Below, piece by piece: positions 61,851 through 64,000 of a stretch of DNA of 64,000 nt (position 1 is the first letter of the stretch; every line of letters starts with the position of its first letter). The notes below the pieces were generated by a model. It searched no databases, had not been told where the DNA came from, and saw nothing but the letters and a program-made list of their open reading frames with translations. The stretch lies in contig NC_133933.1 of assembly GCF_031877795.1 (NCBI RefSeq), positions 69,754,503 to 69,818,502 of the forward strand. The letters run 5' to 3'. The DNA comes from Strix aluco. Taxonomy: Eukaryota; Chordata; Aves; Strigiformes; Strigidae. The position numbers and the translations under genes are program-made.

Positions 61851-62879
61851 ATGGGCATATCAGAATGTTTTTTCCTTAGTAACTTTAATTTCTGAAAGTG
61901 AGAAAAGGACATTGCATCAGTTAACATAAAAACTATATGTAGGCATACAAGTCTCAGAGGCTATATTGTCTCTCAGCATTCTTTGAGACATGTCAAGAAC
62001 CACCTATGTAAAGGCTAGTCTTGTCTATTGCATGCCTTTTAACTTCAGTCTATCGTGTTGGCAGTTTATTGGACTTTTCTGTTAGTGTTATTTAGTTAGG
62101 ATGCTATTAGGGTTTCAACTGTTCTAGTTATTTCTAAATCTTAGCGATGACCAAGATCTATGACGTAGAAGAAATAAACTTGCACTTCCCAAATTCTGCA
62201 GCTCTTCCCTAGGCAAGGCTGGGTTTTGCGGAGGGGCCAGCGTTCCCAGCAATCAGGTGCTGTGTGCTGTTTGGGCTGTGGCATTTAATGCAGGGGTATC
62301 CTGAAGATGAGGCAGCCCAGCCCCGGGGCTCTCGGGAGCATCTGGTCCTGTAATTTTCCCTTTGAAGAACTGGGGAGGATGCAGAAGCGCCCCAGCTGCT
62401 ATGCAGGGTGGCCTCGGGGCTCACCTGCCGCTTCTCCTCAGGTAGCTGGGCCAGGAAGAGACCCGGTTTCGCCATGGCCTTGGTTTCCCTGTGGCCTTGC
62501 TCCCCGCTGCCCTCACAGCCACGCATGGCCTGCTCTGCCTGCACCCCAACCCTGTACCCGCAGCCATGGGAACGCACCCCTCGTTTTCCGTTGTTCCTGC
62601 CACCGCTCGCCTCCTCTCTCAGCTAAATATCTCTTCATTTAAAGGCACTGTTAAATGTATCTGTAATTTCCCACTCAATTTCTTCTAAGTGTCCACTTCC
62701 ATTTTAAAGACGAAGTGACCAAAACTGAGGGCAGTGCTTCAAAGCAGGATATTAATGTAGCAACATCGTATTTTTTACTGTAACAGTTTTTTTACTGTAA
62801 CATGTTTCCCCTTTCATTCCTGATACAACACCATCTTTTCCTTAAGTTACACTCTCCCCCGCACTCCCCACTTTTTCCA
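61851..62879. other. Upstream flank of the CpG island
   Basis: No gene supported. GC content rises from about 62200; overlapping frames on both strands at 62209-62688 look like composition artefacts. Confidence 0.45.
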
Positions 62880-63560
62880 CTCGCACAGAGCTGCGGCTAC
62901 CGGAGCGGCCGGCAAGGGGCCGGGGCTGCCCCGTTCCCCTCGGGAGCCCCCTCCACCGGCCGGTAGCCAGCCGCCCCCTCAGGCCGGAGGGCCCGGAGGC
63001 CCGGCCCGGCCCGGCCCGGCCTCGCCTCGTTTCTCCCCGTCTCTCCCCCTCCGCCGGCCGGGCGGGGCTACAGCGCGGCCCCGCCTCCCCACGCCCCCGC
63101 CGTCACGGCGGGCCGGGGCGGGAACGGGCCGGGGCCTGTCCGCCCCTCCTCGCTCTGCCGCCGCCGCCCGCCGGGAGCAGGTTCGCCGGGGCCGGGTGAG
63201 AGCAGCGGGAGCCCCGCTGGGGCGCCGGGGGGTGTTGGTCGCCTAGCCCGCCCAGGGGAAGGGGCGGTCAGGGCGGTGTCCGGCCGGCCGGGAAGGGGCT
63301 GCCAGGCGCGGGGAGCCTGTCGGAGGGCGGCGGGAAGGGCCGCAGCGCCCCGCGGGCCCTCGCTGGGGTCGGGGTCGCCCCTCCCTGGGGCGAGCGGCGC
63401 GGCTGTGGCGGGAGGGGGCTGTGGGGCGGGGAGCGCCGGGACGAGGTGGGCGCGGCTGTGGAGTGCGATCGTGGTGTCACCGCCACCCCCTCTGCCCCAC
63501 AGCCCTCCCCGTGACACCCCCCTGACGTCGTGGCTTTGGGCTTGACGCCGGCCGTGATGC
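62880..63560 (+). promoter_or_regulatory. STX7: CpG island promoter, by synteny of STX7
   Basis: The base composition switches abruptly to very GC- and CpG-rich DNA, including a CCCGG pentamer run at about 62999-63020, GC boxes (GGGCGGGGC near 63060; GGGGCGG near 63260) and GCC repeats. This is a housekeeping-type promoter. In other vertebrates the gene beyond TAAR6-9 is STX7 (syntaxin 7, a late endosome/lysosome SNARE), which starts next to the TAAR cluster and points away from it, as here. A good donor, GCCGG/GTGAGAG, at 63195/63196 could end a non-coding exon 1. No STX7 coding sequence is in the window, so the name is inferred from position only. Confidence 0.75.
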
Positions 63561-64000
63561 TCCGGGGAGAGACTCGGGGCCTACGGCTGGTGTTTTACGG
63601 CAGCTTATGTCGAATTGTAGGGTAGGATGGTCACCTTCGCCGTGTCGAAACGCTCTCCGTGCTATGCCAGATCCGAGGCGAGCAAAGCGTGTCAGCAGGA
63701 GGAAGGGAGATTATACAAATCGCCTGTGTAGATAGCGAGCCCGGGCCTGGCGCGTCAGGCCCCTGGCCCGGCGTTATCGCTGCTTTCCTGGTGAACCACT
63801 CGCCGCCGCATCAGAAACGGGCGCTTCTTGGAACTGTAGAAGGAAGTGGAAGGTTTCACTCCCCTTTGCATGAAATGCAAGGCATTGCATCTTAATTGAA
63901 GCTCGGTGGTAAAATCCCAGGATACTTATTGCCAGAAGGGACGTGCTCACGTGTTGTGACCCCCTCCGCTGATGAGCAAGCCGTGCGAGGGCCGAGAGCC
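63561..64000 (+). other. Presumed first intron of STX7
   Basis: Downstream of the CpG island, with falling GC content. No exon with recognisable coding sequence. The open frame at 63659-63895 has no similarity. Confidence 0.45.

Noticed and set aside
63068-63517. 149-codon Pro/Ala/Gly-rich frame on the minus strand
   Set aside because: Typical of stop-poor CpG island DNA; no domain and it overlaps the presumed promoter.

Overview
The window is ordinary nuclear DNA from a bird. CR1 LINE 3' ends and two solo LTRs of types I know from avian genomes, the intron-exon structures, and the gene order vanin - TAAR1 - TAAR2 - TAAR5 - CpG island all point that way. The order matches the vertebrate VNN/TAAR/STX7 neighbourhood (human 6q23, inverted). 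There is no operon, CRISPR array, tRNA or rRNA. All recognisable host genes lie on the + strand.

Layout. 1-15380: two tandem vanins (pantetheinases that release vitamin B5 and cysteamine from pantetheine). The left one enters from outside the window and only its last four exons are present; the right one has all seven coding exons. A lone, dead vanin first exon sits between them. 15381-31640: about 16 kb of mostly featureless intergenic DNA. 31640-56148: trace amine-associated receptors TAAR1, TAAR2 and TAAR5, each intact, with a decayed TAAR between TAAR2 and TAAR5 where mammals keep TAAR3/TAAR4. 59030-59400: the 3' stump of another dead TAAR, most like TAAR6-9, where mammals keep that group. 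About 62880-63560: a strong CpG island, by synteny the 5' end of STX7, which would run off the right edge. Two solo LTRs with clean target-site duplications, two CR1 pieces and a 45-bp tandem duplication lie between the genes.

How it fits together. The vanins are predicted secreted enzymes; neither has the hydrophobic C-terminal tail that GPI-anchors mammalian VNN1 and VNN2. The TAARs are class A amine receptors: TAAR1 is mainly a neuromodulatory receptor for trace amines, and TAAR2 and TAAR5 are mainly olfactory. All three keep the amine-binding Asp of TM3. The most interesting signals are a gene-conversion mosaic between the vanins (exons 4 and 6 nearly identical, exon 5 strongly diverged into VNN1-like and VNN2-like versions) and the TAAR graveyard that records contraction of the family. 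I found no convincing undescribed system. Comparisons with human proteins are from memory and were not run as alignments.
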